Source: Robiginitomaculum sp. (lineage in GTDB: Bacteria > Pseudomonadota > Alphaproteobacteria > Caulobacterales > Maricaulaceae). From it: a DNA stretch of 8,256 nt. The position numbers and the translations under genes are program-made. The stretch is from positions 109,449 to 117,704 of the forward strand of contig NVVO01000001.1 in assembly GCA_002733385.1 (NCBI GenBank), written 5' to 3'. The notes under the pieces were generated by a model, which had not been told where the DNA came from, did not search any database, and worked only from the letters and a program-made list of their open reading frames with translations. Shown here in pieces: positions 1 to 6,998 of this stretch (the stretch's first letter is position 1; every line of letters begins with the position of its first letter).

Positions 1-17
1 AGAACGGAGAACTGCAT

Positions 18-1169
18 ATGACAAAAGTTTTGAACAATTGGGAAAGTGGCGACTGGATTGGCCAAACTTTAGAAGTCGAAAACGGTGTTTGCGCCTTGCC
101 CACCCACATGGAAGCCGGAGAGCTTGCCTATACGGACGAAGTCAAAGCCGCCACCGATCATCTTTACGAGCTGGTCGCCGATTTCATCCCGAAATTTGAA
201 TGGCCCGCCTATGCGCCGCTTGTTCATGCTATCAACAAGCTCAAGGTCGAAAAAAACGCGGTTATACTAGCCCATAATTATATGACGCCGGACATCTATG
301 CGCTCGTGGGTGATTACAAGGGCGACAGTCTGGGTCTGGCCATAGAGGCCACCAAAACGGACGCCAAAATTATCGTGCAAGCCGGCGTGCACTTCATGTC
401 CGAGACCTCGAAAATTCTGTGCCCGGACAAAAAAGTCCTGATCCCGTCACTGGACGCGGGCTGTTCTCTAGCCGCTTCGATCACCGGCGACGATATGCGC
501 CTGATCAAGCAAAAATACCCCGGTATTCCCATTGTCACCTATGTCAATGCCACGGCGGACGTCAAAGCCGAGACCGATATTTGCTGCACGTCCTCTAACG
601 CCGTGCAAGTAGTTGAGAGCCTTGGTGTCCCGAAAGTCATCATGGTGCCGGACGAGTTTTTGGCTAAAAATGTCGCTAATATGACCGGGGTCGAGATCAT
701 AGCCTGGCACGGCAGATGCGAAGTCCATGCCCGTTTCGACGCGCAGGACGTGCGCGATATGCGCGCCGCCAATCCCGGCGTCATCGTCCTAGCCCATCCA
801 GAATGCCCGCCGGACGTGGTACTGGAATCCGATTTTACCGGCTCCACCAAAGCCATGAGCGATTATGTCAGCGACAATAAACCAAAAAACGTAATCCTGC
901 TCACCGAATGCTCCATGTCCGACAACGTGGCTATGGCTAACCCCACGGTAGATTTCGTAAGACCCTGTAATTTATGCCCGCACATGAAACGCATCACGTT
1001 GCAAAACATCTATGATTGCCTAGTCAACGAAGAATTTGAGGTTAAAGTCCCAAAACGCATAGCCAAAAAAGCAAGACGCGCCGTACAAAGAATGCTAAAT
1101 TTACCCGCACCGGGGGTGAAGGGACATTTCGATCCGCAGGCGGTGCATAAGGATATTAAGGTGATTTGA
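18..1169 (+). CDS. nadA: Quinolinate synthase NadA
   Basis: Condenses iminoaspartate with dihydroxyacetone phosphate to quinolinate, the second step of de novo NAD synthesis from aspartate; a cytoplasmic [4Fe-4S] enzyme. The 383-residue protein carries the family landmarks in order: AHNYMTPDIY (about 85-94), GDSLGLAIEAT (102-112), HFMSETSKI (125-133), DAGCSLAASI (146-155), VTYVNATADVKAE (173-185), TSSNAVQVVESLG (191-203), WHGRCEVH (230-237), HPECPPDV (260-267) and RPCNLCPHMKRITL (315-328). By homology the cluster ligands should be Cys149, Cys234 and Cys320. The N-terminal extension of roughly 65 residues before the first motif fits the long form I associate with alphaproteobacteria. The ATG at 18 has GGAG at 6-9, spaced 8 bases. 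nadB and nadC are not visible; they could lie upstream. The stop overlaps the next gene's start. The family call is secure. Confidence 0.97.
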   Translation: MTKVLNNWESGDWIGQTLEVENGVCALPTHMEAGELAYTDEVKAATDHLYELVADFIPKFEWPAYAPLVHAINKLKVEKNAVILAHNYMTPDIYALVGDYKGDSLGLAIEATKTDAKIIVQAGVHFMSETSKILCPDKKVLIPSLDAGCSLAASITGDDMRLIKQKYPGIPIVTYVNATADVKAETDICCTSSNAVQVVESLGVPKVIMVPDEFLAKNVANMTGVEIIAWHGRCEVHARFDAQDVRDMRAANPGVIVLAHPECPPDVVLESDFTGSTKAMSDYVSDNKPKNVILLTECSMSDNVAMANPTVDFVRPCNLCPHMKRITLQNIYDCLVNEEFEVKVPKRIAKKARRAVQRMLNLPAPGVKGHFDPQAVHKDIKVI

Positions 1170-2275
1170 TGTTTAAAATAGATAAAGACAAAAATGAAAT
1201 TTCTGCCTTAACTAAATGTAGCTTTTCAAGCCTTGGTTTTGAAGAACGGCAACATCTTCAAGAATGGATTGCAAAAAAACCGGAATGTCTTGGTGAAGAG
1301 TTGCTTATTATCCAAAAAGAATTCTCAGGGTTTTCTGACACTAATGAACGCCTTGATTTACTGGCACTTGATAAACATGGCGCGCTTGTCATAATCGAAA
1401 ACAAACTTGATGACACTGGCAAAGATGTCACTTGGCAAGCCTTAAAGTACACATCCTATTGTTCCAGTTTGACCACCAGTCAGATTGTCAAAATATTTCA
1501 AGAGTATCTTAGAAATGAGCAAAGTGCAGAAGATACAATATCTGCATTTTTAGAAGAAGACTTTGATAGCATTACGCTTAATAAAGGCTTCTCGCAACGC
1601 ATATTTTTAATAGCGGCTAATTTCAGAAAAGAAGTTACATCAACCGTATTGTGGCTTTCAAATTTCAAAATACAAGTTAAATGCTTTAAGGTCACTCCAT
1701 ACTCAATGGGCGACGACAATTTGTTTTTAAGCGTGGAACAAATTATTCCAACCAAAGATGCTGAAGAGTATACAATCGGCCTTGCAGATAAAGCACAAGA
1801 TGAAGTGGCGAGCCTGACGAGCACCAATGCTACTAATGCTTTGAGACATGAATTTTGGGCAAAAGTTTTTGAAGCTGCCCGAAGTAAAACTAGACTCTTT
1901 CAAAATAGATCAACAACAAAAGACACTTGGATTGAAGCCCCCTCTGGAACAACTAATATCTCATATTTTTTCTCTGCAATAAAATCTTGTTGCCGTGCAG
2001 AATTGTATATTCAAACCAAAAACAGAGAACACAATGAACGAATTTATGATCACCTTTATAACATAAAGTTTGAGATTGAAAAATCGTTCGGAGGCGAACT
2101 AATATGGGAAAGAGAAACAGTTAAAGGAACCGGGTGTAGAGTTAAAGCAGAGAGTAAGGGAAATATTTATGACAAAGCTCAATGGCCTGAAATGATAACC
2201 TTTTTAGTTGATGCTATGATACGCATGGAAGCAGCTTTTAAAGAGCCATTAAAACAATTAAAAAACAAAATTTGA
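1169..2275 (+). CDS. DUF4268-type protein with N-terminal PD-(D/E)XK-like nuclease core
   Basis: Probable nuclease-related protein of unknown biological role, 368 residues from the ATG. The N-terminal half shows a PD-(D/E)XK-like core: ERLDLLALD (60-68, Asp63), VIIENKLDD (74-82, Glu77 and Lys79), then GKDVTWQALKYTSYCS (84-99), the signature I know from proteins annotated DUF4268 with an EndoMS/NucS-like N-terminus. The C-terminal part (about 225-360), with FWAKVFE, SCCRAELYI and a long amphipathic helix-rich end, matches the DUF4268 region. I choose ATG 1169, which overlaps nadA's stop as TGATG and has an AAGGTG-like site just upstream, over the in-frame TTG at 1166. The gene is much AT-richer than its neighbours (19 of 60 bases G+C at 1501-1560, against 33 of 60 at 541-600), suggesting horizontal origin. 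It could be an orphan restriction or defence nuclease; substrate and role cannot be read from the sequence. Confidence 0.85.
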   Translation: MFKIDKDKNEISALTKCSFSSLGFEERQHLQEWIAKKPECLGEELLIIQKEFSGFSDTNERLDLLALDKHGALVIIENKLDDTGKDVTWQALKYTSYCSSLTTSQIVKIFQEYLRNEQSAEDTISAFLEEDFDSITLNKGFSQRIFLIAANFRKEVTSTVLWLSNFKIQVKCFKVTPYSMGDDNLFLSVEQIIPTKDAEEYTIGLADKAQDEVASLTSTNATNALRHEFWAKVFEAARSKTRLFQNRSTTKDTWIEAPSGTTNISYFFSAIKSCCRAELYIQTKNREHNERIYDHLYNIKFEIEKSFGGELIWERETVKGTGCRVKAESKGNIYDKAQWPEMITFLVDAMIRMEAAFKEPLKQLKNKI

Positions 2276-2313
2276 CTTCATATCCCACACCCTGCTTTTA
2301 GCCTTTAGGGCAT

Positions 2314-2331
2314 CCCGTGCTACAACACGGG
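2314..2331. repeat. Hairpin CCCGTG/CACGGG downstream of the nuclease gene
   Basis: A perfect 6-bp stem (CCCGTG at 2314-2319, CACGGG at 2326-2331) encloses the loop CTACAA, 38 bases after the nuclease gene stop. No T-run follows on either side, so it is not a canonical intrinsic terminator. It is probably the core of an intergenic repeat. Confidence 0.5.
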
Positions 2332-2429
2332 AACCAGCGCATAAAGAGTGGGCGAGCTCACCTATATTTGAAGAAACTTGATGCCGGCTTTCGTCTCTAT
2401 AAGCGGATTGTTGGGGGATGGTTTCAAGT

Positions 2430-2540
2430 CCTCTCCTTGGGGAGAGGATTTAGGTGAGGGGAAATAATTTGGGCGCACAGTATTTCCGAAATAAAACTTA
2501 TCATAATCTCCCCTCACCCTCGCTTCGCTCGACCTCTCCC
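2430..2540. repeat. 111-base inverted-repeat (MITE-like) element
   Basis: The left side holds GGGAGAGG (2440-2447) and GGTGAGGGGA (2453-2462). The right side holds their exact reverse complements, TCCCCTCACC (2509-2518) and CCTCTCCC (2533-2540), so 18 bases per arm pair across a 46-base centre. The left arm also folds on itself (CCTCTCC 2430-2436 with GGAGAGG 2441-2447). Between the two right-arm blocks lies CTCGCTTCGCTCG (2519-2531), the reverse complement of a motif in the repeats at 6849-7140. There is no coding content and I see no target-site duplication. The layout resembles common CCTCTCC/GGTGAGGGG intergenic palindromes; whether it is mobile is inference. Confidence 0.7.
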
Positions 2541-2554
2541 GCTGTATTGCTCTG

Positions 2555-2598
2555 GGGAAGAGGTGATGAAAGCAAGCTTTCATTTGCCCCGTCTTCCC
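2555..2598. repeat. Two-tier inverted repeat, 44 bases
   Basis: An inner perfect 7-bp stem (ATGAAAG 2566-2572, CTTTCAT 2577-2583, loop CAAG) is nested in an outer perfect 7-bp stem (GGGAAGA 2555-2561, TCTTCCC 2592-2598). Unequal internal segments (4 and 8 bases) separate the tiers. It is a strong cruciform or RNA hairpin candidate, with only two T residues after the stem. Confidence 0.6.
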
Positions 2599-2639
2599 TT
2601 GCCTGCTAATAACCCCGCTGAATACTGCGAAGGGAATGT

Positions 2640-2668
2640 GTCTGTATGGCTTTATGTGACTTACAGAC
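2640..2668. repeat. Inverted repeat GTCTGTA/TACAGAC
   Basis: A perfect 7-bp stem (2640-2646 with 2662-2668) surrounds a 15-base loop. It lies in the region where transcripts from the two convergent genes would meet. No further function can be supported. Confidence 0.4.
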
Positions 2669-2685
2669 GACCCACCTCCCCGCAA

Positions 2686-2720
2686 GCGCCGCACTCATAT
2701 TCGGCGCCGGATTGACCGGC
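2686..2720 (-). terminator. Weak candidate terminator hairpins after the GNAT gene
   Basis: Two alternative GC-rich hairpins lie immediately past the minus-strand gene's stop: GCCGG/CCGGC (2706-2710 with 2716-2720, 5-base loop) and GCGCCG/CGGCGC (2686-2691 with 2702-2707, 10-base loop). They overlap, so only one can form at a time. Neither is followed by a T-run on the minus strand, so termination is a guess from position. Confidence 0.3.
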
Positions 2721-2723
2721 CTG

Positions 2724-3869
2724 TTACCGATTTGTGACCGCTTGCAGCATCGCTTTTGAGCGGCCTGTTAGGGTTGCGTCGCAGGCGCTGATTTGGCTGT
2801 AACGGCGGCGGACTTTGCCGGGCAGTTTGCCGGCTCGCCCCAATTTGCTTTCGCCGAAATTCTCCAAGCCACCGTAAAGTTTTGACAAGGCGGCAACCGG
2901 CCCACCGAGCGCAATAAACCCTGCACTCACAGCAATATCTTCACTGGCATAATGACGTTTATAGCCGTCCGTGCCCTCACCTAGATCAATACGCTTATAA
3001 CCAAGAGTGCTTACCTCATCAATCATGGCTTCGAGCAATTGAATACCCGGTGCCAATGTCTGGAAGTTGGCATTATAAGCCACCATCCAGCTGTGGAAAG
3101 TCGTGCCATCGCAAAGCCCTAAATCTACCGCCGCCAATTGGTCACCAAAATACAAAGCATGCATGTCGGCGCGTAGTTCCTTCTTGCTACCGCGCCGCCA
3201 CAAATCTTCCAACATGGCCAATGTCCACCCGGCGGACAGCACATCATATTTTCCGGTCTCGGCAAATTTTTCGCGCTTCCAGCTGATCAATTGGTCAAAT
3301 ACAGCCTTGTCAGACGACATAAATTCTACACGGCGCGGGCCTAGTGTTTCCGCTTTGCGCACCCGGCGACGGTGGCTTTTCAAATGCCGGCAATAACTGC
3401 TATCACGCCCCGCCCGCCAAGCCTCCGCACCAAGTGATATATCCATCACCGTACAAGGCGCGGTTTTGCGTCCGTAAGGCGACAATATAGTTTGGGCCTC
3501 GACCAAGGCGGAGAAATGATAGGCGCCAAACCCAGCTTGTTTGAGAACGCTATATGCGTCAAATTTGGTGTCGGGTGCGCAGATAAAACCGTGATAATCG
3601 GTCATGGGTGTCCCGATTGGGCGGGCAAAACCAATTTTTCCAGATGGGCTAATTTTGGCCTGAAACGGCAAAAATGCTATGGGAGCGCCCGCTTGCTCAA
3701 CCACCAAAACATGCACATCAGGACATAACCCGGCAAGCAATTGTGTATATCCACTATGAAAATACGGGCTATACAAAGCCGGATTGGCATTGCGAAAATG
3801 ACCCCACGCCGCCAGCTCACGGTCGCACATCTCGCCAAAAGGCACAATTTTTGTGTGAATATTTTTCAC
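2724..3869 (-). CDS. GNAT-fold acyltransferase, CelD/BcsL-like (FemAB-related)
   Basis: A cytoplasmic acyltransferase-type protein of 381 residues; the substrate is unknown. The family is often annotated as cellulose-biosynthesis CelD/BcsL, but members act on varied targets and no cellulose genes are visible here. The opening SPYFHSGYTQLL (about 34-45) fits the N-terminal subdomain. The Acetyltransf_6-like domain spans about 155-305, with the basic stretch KSHRRRVRKAE (164-174), the substrate-side block WKREKFAETGKYDV (197-210), and the acyl-CoA-binding end LAPGIQLLEAMIDE (272-285) followed by IDLGEGTDGYKRHYA (294-308). The tail after 330 is Lys/Arg-rich. The start is a GTG at 3869 with a GGTGAAG-like site just upstream; the nearby ATG is out of frame. 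It lies 69 bases after the regulator gene on the same strand and may be co-transcribed with it. I see no signal peptide or membrane segment. Confidence 0.8.
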   Translation of the reverse strand: MKNIHTKIVPFGEMCDRELAAWGHFRNANPALYSPYFHSGYTQLLAGLCPDVHVLVVEQAGAPIAFLPFQAKISPSGKIGFARPIGTPMTDYHGFICAPDTKFDAYSVLKQAGFGAYHFSALVEAQTILSPYGRKTAPCTVMDISLGAEAWRAGRDSSYCRHLKSHRRRVRKAETLGPRRVEFMSSDKAVFDQLISWKREKFAETGKYDVLSAGWTLAMLEDLWRRGSKKELRADMHALYFGDQLAAVDLGLCDGTTFHSWMVAYNANFQTLAPGIQLLEAMIDEVSTLGYKRIDLGEGTDGYKRHYASEDIAVSAGFIALGGPVAALSKLYGGLENFGESKLGRAGKLPGKVRRRYSQISACDATLTGRSKAMLQAVTNR

Positions 3870-3938
3870 GCAGCTTCACCATTTTTATTGAACGGTTTCA
3901 TAGCAAAATTTGGTGAAAACGCCGTTAACCCGAAAAAA

Positions 3939-4433
3939 CTATATGGCAGGCACGGCGGAGCTGATCAAATTGAGCGGCAATGCGGTGGTGTCTTTGGCCT
4001 GGCGCAAGGCAATGCGCGATTGCACATCCGACACCAATGAGAACGACAACAATTTTTCGCGCAGGAAACGATCATAGGCGTGCATGTCGGATGTGACGAT
4101 GCGCAACATATAATCAACCGCACCAGTCACCACGGCACATTGCACCACTTCGGGCATGGATTGGATGGCTTTTTCGAACTGTTCCATGTTTTCCTTGTTG
4201 GGCATGGCCAACTTGACGGCCACAAACACTTCGAAGTCCAGGCCCAGCTTTTGCCGTGACAAGCGGGTGACACGCTGTTTGATAATACCGACTTCTTCCA
4301 AACGCTTGATACGGCGCCAACAGGGCGAGGACGACAAGCCGACTTGCTCCGCGATCTCCGCAACCGATAATGCCGCATCGTTTTGAATGACATGCAGAAT
4401 TTTCGCATCAATATTATCAAGCTTGTGAGACAT
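3939..4433 (-). CDS. bkdR: Lrp/AsnC-family transcriptional regulator, probable BkdR
   Basis: A DNA-binding regulator of 164 residues, the usual Lrp/AsnC size. The N-terminal helix-turn-helix covers about 6-51, with AEIAEQVGLS (25-34) and the recognition helix SPCWRRIKRLEEVGII (36-51). The C-terminal effector/oligomerisation (RAM) domain covers about 66-145, including VVTGAVDYMLRIV (101-113), where Lrp proteins bind amino acids. The family forms dimers to octamers that respond to amino acids. The gene is divergent from the bkd operon, the arrangement of bkdR and bkd in Pseudomonas, where BkdR activates bkd in response to branched-chain amino acids. The same role is inferred here from position. 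The ATG at 4433 has a weak GAG-containing site in an A-rich leader. The symbol rests on context; it could be another Lrp paralogue. Confidence 0.88.
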   Translation of the reverse strand: MSHKLDNIDAKILHVIQNDAALSVAEIAEQVGLSSSPCWRRIKRLEEVGIIKQRVTRLSRQKLGLDFEVFVAVKLAMPNKENMEQFEKAIQSMPEVVQCAVVTGAVDYMLRIVTSDMHAYDRFLREKLLSFSLVSDVQSRIALRQAKDTTALPLNLISSAVPAI

Positions 4434-4587
4434 ATTTTTTCTCTTTTTTTTAGTATTTTGTGATTTTATACCTATATATAGATATTTTCCAGATTATTTG
4501 CAAACATAATCACCGGTAACTCAGGTAATAATTGCCAAACCGCCATCAAGGCCACATCAATATCATTGTCCAATCAAGGTATTATTC
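4434..4587. promoter_or_regulatory. Divergent bkdR-bkd regulatory region
   Basis: The 154 bases between the divergent starts are strongly AT-rich near the regulator (4434-4510), as is usual for Lrp-family targets. A perfect 10-base palindrome, CTATATATAG, lies at 4472-4481 and is a candidate operator half or promoter element. No good -35/-10 pair toward bkd was found; TTGCAA at 4498-4503 lacks a properly spaced -10, which would suit an activator-dependent promoter. Operator positions are not resolvable by eye. Confidence 0.6.
4465..4492 (-). promoter_or_regulatory. Candidate promoter of the Lrp-type regulator
   Basis: Read on the minus strand, CTGGAA (4492-4487) is followed after 16 bases by TATAAA (4470-4465), giving a leader of about 25 bases before the ATG. 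The spacer contains the CTATATATAG palindrome, so a protein bound there would cover the promoter, which would fit autoregulation. In an AT-rich region such matches arise by chance, so confidence is modest. Confidence 0.35.
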
Positions 4588-5832
4588 ATGACCAGCCGAA
4601 AAAATACATCTAATCTCTCCAATCTATATGTGCCAGAACCGGAATTCCGCCCTGGTGATTTACCGGATTATTCCAATATCAATCTTAACAAAGAAAAATG
4701 GCCGGGCAGACCAGACCCGCTGGTCGATGCTTACGAAACCGAACCACATGCAACCGGACTGGTGCGGGCCATGAAGCTTAACGGTGATGTTTACGGGCAA
4801 TGGGATCCCAAATTAAGCCCGGATATGTTGCGGCAAGCCCTGCGCCATATGTTGTTAACCCGGGTTGTCGACAAGCGCATGTTTGCCATGCAACGACAGG
4901 GGAAATTATCATTTTATATGAAAAGTATTGGCGAAGAAGCCATCGCAGTGGCAACCGCCATGGCTTTGCGCGATACGGATATGGTGTTCCCGTCTTACCG
5001 CCAACAGGGCATATTGATGACACGCGGCTGGCCGGTCGTGGATTTGATGTGCCAGTGCTTGTCCAACAAAGCTGACAAGCTACAAGGCAAGGCCATCCCC
5101 ATTTGCTATTCCGTGCGCGACAAAGGATTTTATTCCATTTCAGGCAATCTCGGTACCCAGATGATCCAGGCGGTCGGCTGGGCTATGGCCTGCGCCTATA
5201 AGGGCACCAACGAAGTCGCATCCGCCTTTACCGGCGAAGGAGCGACCGCCGAAGGTGATTTTCATTACGCCCTTAATTTCGCCTCCACTTACCGCGCCCC
5301 CGTGATCATCAATGTGGTCAATAACCAATGGGCTATCTCCACATTCCAAGGCATTGCGGCGGGCCAGAGCCGCTCCTTTGCCTCGCGGGGCCTGGGTTTT
5401 GGCTTGGCGTCTTTACGGGTTGACGGCAATGATTTTCTGGCCGTGTATGCCGCGGTCAAATGGGCGGCAGAGCGGGCGAGAAACGGCGGCGGCGCCACCG
5501 TCATAGAGCATTTCACCTACCGCAAGGAAGGGCATTCAACTTCGGATGATCCGTCTGCTTACCGCGCCAAGGGCGAAGCCGAGGCCTGGCCATTTGGCGA
5601 TCCCATTGACCGATTGAAAGAACATTTGATCAAGATGGGTGAGTGGGACCAAAAACGACAAGATGCTTTGATCGGCGAATTAAAAGTCCATGTGCGCGAA
5701 GCCTATAAACAGGCCGAAGCCATGGGGACATTGGCGACCCCAACGCAAATCAACCCGGCGACCATGTTTGAACAAGTGTTCGAAGAAGTGCCAACCCATT
5801 TGCGCCGACAGCGCCAAGAATTGGGGATATAA
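4588..5832 (+). CDS. bkdA1: Branched-chain 2-oxoacid dehydrogenase E1 alpha subunit
   Basis: Thiamine-diphosphate-dependent decarboxylase subunit of the branched-chain 2-oxoacid dehydrogenase complex, an E1 alpha2-beta2 tetramer with BkdA2. The 414 residues match the BkdA1 type along their length: a long N-terminal arm, SFYMKSIGEEA (108-118), VFPSYRQQG (133-141), the ThDP/Mg-binding GEGATAEGDFH (216-226) through NNQWAIST (245-252), GLASLRVDGNDF (272-283), the mobile-loop YRKEGHSTSDDPSAYR (311-326), and the C-terminal HLRRQRQELG (404-413). GEG in place of GDG is also found in human BCKDHA, so it is not a defect. The start has AAGG at 4576-4579, 8 bases upstream. The stop is two bases from the E1 beta start, so the subunits are translationally coupled and equimolar synthesis is expected. 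Confidence 0.97.
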   Translation: MTSRKNTSNLSNLYVPEPEFRPGDLPDYSNINLNKEKWPGRPDPLVDAYETEPHATGLVRAMKLNGDVYGQWDPKLSPDMLRQALRHMLLTRVVDKRMFAMQRQGKLSFYMKSIGEEAIAVATAMALRDTDMVFPSYRQQGILMTRGWPVVDLMCQCLSNKADKLQGKAIPICYSVRDKGFYSISGNLGTQMIQAVGWAMACAYKGTNEVASAFTGEGATAEGDFHYALNFASTYRAPVIINVVNNQWAISTFQGIAAGQSRSFASRGLGFGLASLRVDGNDFLAVYAAVKWAAERARNGGGATVIEHFTYRKEGHSTSDDPSAYRAKGEAEAWPFGDPIDRLKEHLIKMGEWDQKRQDALIGELKVHVREAYKQAEAMGTLATPTQINPATMFEQVFEEVPTHLRRQRQELGI

Positions 5833-5834
5833 TC

Positions 5835-6860
5835 ATGGCCGAGACAATAAAACAGATGAATATGATTGAAGCCATCCGCTCGGCACTGGACGTGAAAATG
5901 AGCCAGGACCCGGACGTATTGGTGTTCGGCGAAGATGTAGGCTATTTTGGCGGCGTGTTTCGCTGTACGGCTGGCTTGCAAGAAAAACACGGCCTGCACA
6001 GATGTTTTGACACCCCCATTGCCGAGGGCGGCATTATTGGCGTAGCGGTCGGCATGGCGGCTTACGGCCTGCGTCCCGTCGCCGAAATCCAGTTTGCCGA
6101 TTATATCTATCCCGGCTATGACCAGATTGCGTCCGAAGCGGCCCGCTTGCGCTACCGCTCAAACGGCGAATTTACCGCTCCTCTGACCATCCGCACTCCG
6201 GTTGGCGGCGGTATTCACGGCGGTCAAACCCATTCCCAAAGCCCCGAAGCACTGTTTACCCATATTGCTGGCCTTAAAACCATCATCCCGTCCAACCCCT
6301 ATGATGCCAAAGGCTTGTTGATCAAGGCCATAGAGGACAATGACCCGGTGTTGTTTTTGGAACCCAAGCGGCTGTATAATGGCCCGTTTGACGGCGACCC
6401 CCATAGCCCGGCCAAGAACTGGTCAAAACATAAACTGGGCGAAGTGCCGGAAGGCCATTACACCATTGATTTTGAAAAAGCTCGCCTGCATAGAGAAGGT
6501 GCTGATTTGACCATTTTATGTTACGGTACTATGGTTTGGGTGGCCGAAGCGGCGGTAAAAGCCACGGGTGTGGATGCGGACATTGTCGATTTGCGTTCCT
6601 TAATGCCGCTGGATTTGGATGCCATAGTTAAATCAGTGAACAAAACCGGGCGCTGTCTGGTCTTGCACGAAGCCACCCGCACATCCGGGTTTGGGGCGGA
6701 GTTGATCGCAGAAGTGCAACAACATTGTTTTTATGCCTTGGAAGCCCCTATTGTGCGCGTGACGGGTTGGGACACCCCCTACCCCCACGCGCTGGAATGG
6801 GAGTATTTTCCGGGACTGGAACGGGTTTCAGATGCGGTTGTACGGATTATGGAGAATTAA
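5835..6860 (+). CDS. bkdA2: Branched-chain 2-oxoacid dehydrogenase E1 beta subunit
   Basis: Partner of the E1 alpha subunit; it supplies the aminopyrimidine side of the ThDP site and binds E2. The 341-residue length is normal for the family. Motifs: FGEDVGYFGGVFR (31-43), DTPIAEGGIIGVAVG (59-73, with Glu64 the expected activator of ThDP), EIQFADYIYPGYDQI (84-98), GGIHGGQTHSQSPEA (125-139), DIVDLRSLMPLD (249-260), HEATRTSGFGAEL (278-290) and GWDTPYPHALEWEYFPG (311-327). GGGGA at 5823-5827 precedes the ATG by 7 bases, inside the end of the preceding gene. The last codons, encoding Met-Glu-Asn-stop, form the first of three copies of a junction sequence repeated downstream (see the repeat at 6849-7140). 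Normally an E2 gene would follow at once; here it is displaced by 277 bases. Confidence 0.97.
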   Translation: MAETIKQMNMIEAIRSALDVKMSQDPDVLVFGEDVGYFGGVFRCTAGLQEKHGLHRCFDTPIAEGGIIGVAVGMAAYGLRPVAEIQFADYIYPGYDQIASEAARLRYRSNGEFTAPLTIRTPVGGGIHGGQTHSQSPEALFTHIAGLKTIIPSNPYDAKGLLIKAIEDNDPVLFLEPKRLYNGPFDGDPHSPAKNWSKHKLGEVPEGHYTIDFEKARLHREGADLTILCYGTMVWVAEAAVKATGVDADIVDLRSLMPLDLDAIVKSVNKTGRCLVLHEATRTSGFGAELIAEVQQHCFYALEAPIVRVTGWDTPYPHALEWEYFPGLERVSDAVVRIMEN

Positions 6861-6861
6861 G

Positions 6862-6986
6862 ATGAGCAAAATTATCTCAATAGGATCGGTACCGAGCAAA
6901 GCGAGGCAAGGGTGACCGCCCGTCGTGCCCCATGGCGCGCCCCCGCGGAGGCGTGCGCTCTTGCGCACTACCGTGAGCGCAATAAA
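6862..6986 (+). repeat. Repeat copy 1 body with hairpins and a stopped 17-codon frame
   Basis: An ATG at 6862, one base after the E1 beta stop, opens a frame of only 17 codons ending at TGA 6913-6915. The same position in copy 2 reads CGA, so a single T/C difference closes this frame. Hairpin 1 is CGTGCC (6924-6929), loop CCAT, GGCGCG (6934-6939), with one G-T pair. Hairpin 2 is GTGCGC (6953-6958), loop TCTT, GCGCAC (6963-6968). No T-run follows either, so an intrinsic terminator is unlikely. Confidence 0.75.
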
Positions 6987-6998
6987 ATGGAGGATTAG

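Larger units (their letters stand above)
2276..2723. other. Gene-free convergent intergenic region rich in inverted repeats
   Basis: This 448-base stretch lies between two convergent genes. I see no credible gene: a 110-codon minus-strand frame (2362-2694) is low-complexity in character, lacks recognisable motifs and crosses the repeats. The stretch holds at least six separate inverted repeats, listed individually, none followed by a clear T-run. It looks like a patchwork of degenerate intergenic palindromic elements that may also end transcription from both sides. Confidence 0.7.

Noticed and set aside
314..856. Overlapping minus-strand frames opposite nadA
   Set aside because: They are shadows of a full-length, motif-complete nadA and have no motifs of their own.
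2362..2694. 110-codon minus-strand frame in the intergenic stretch
   Set aside because: It crosses several inverted repeats, has no recognisable domain and would be made of repeat sequence. No supporting ribosome binding site was seen.
5233..5241. GEG instead of the usual GDG in the thiamine-diphosphate motif of E1 alpha
   Set aside because: Human BCKDHA also has Glu here and is active, so this is a known variant and not a loss of function.
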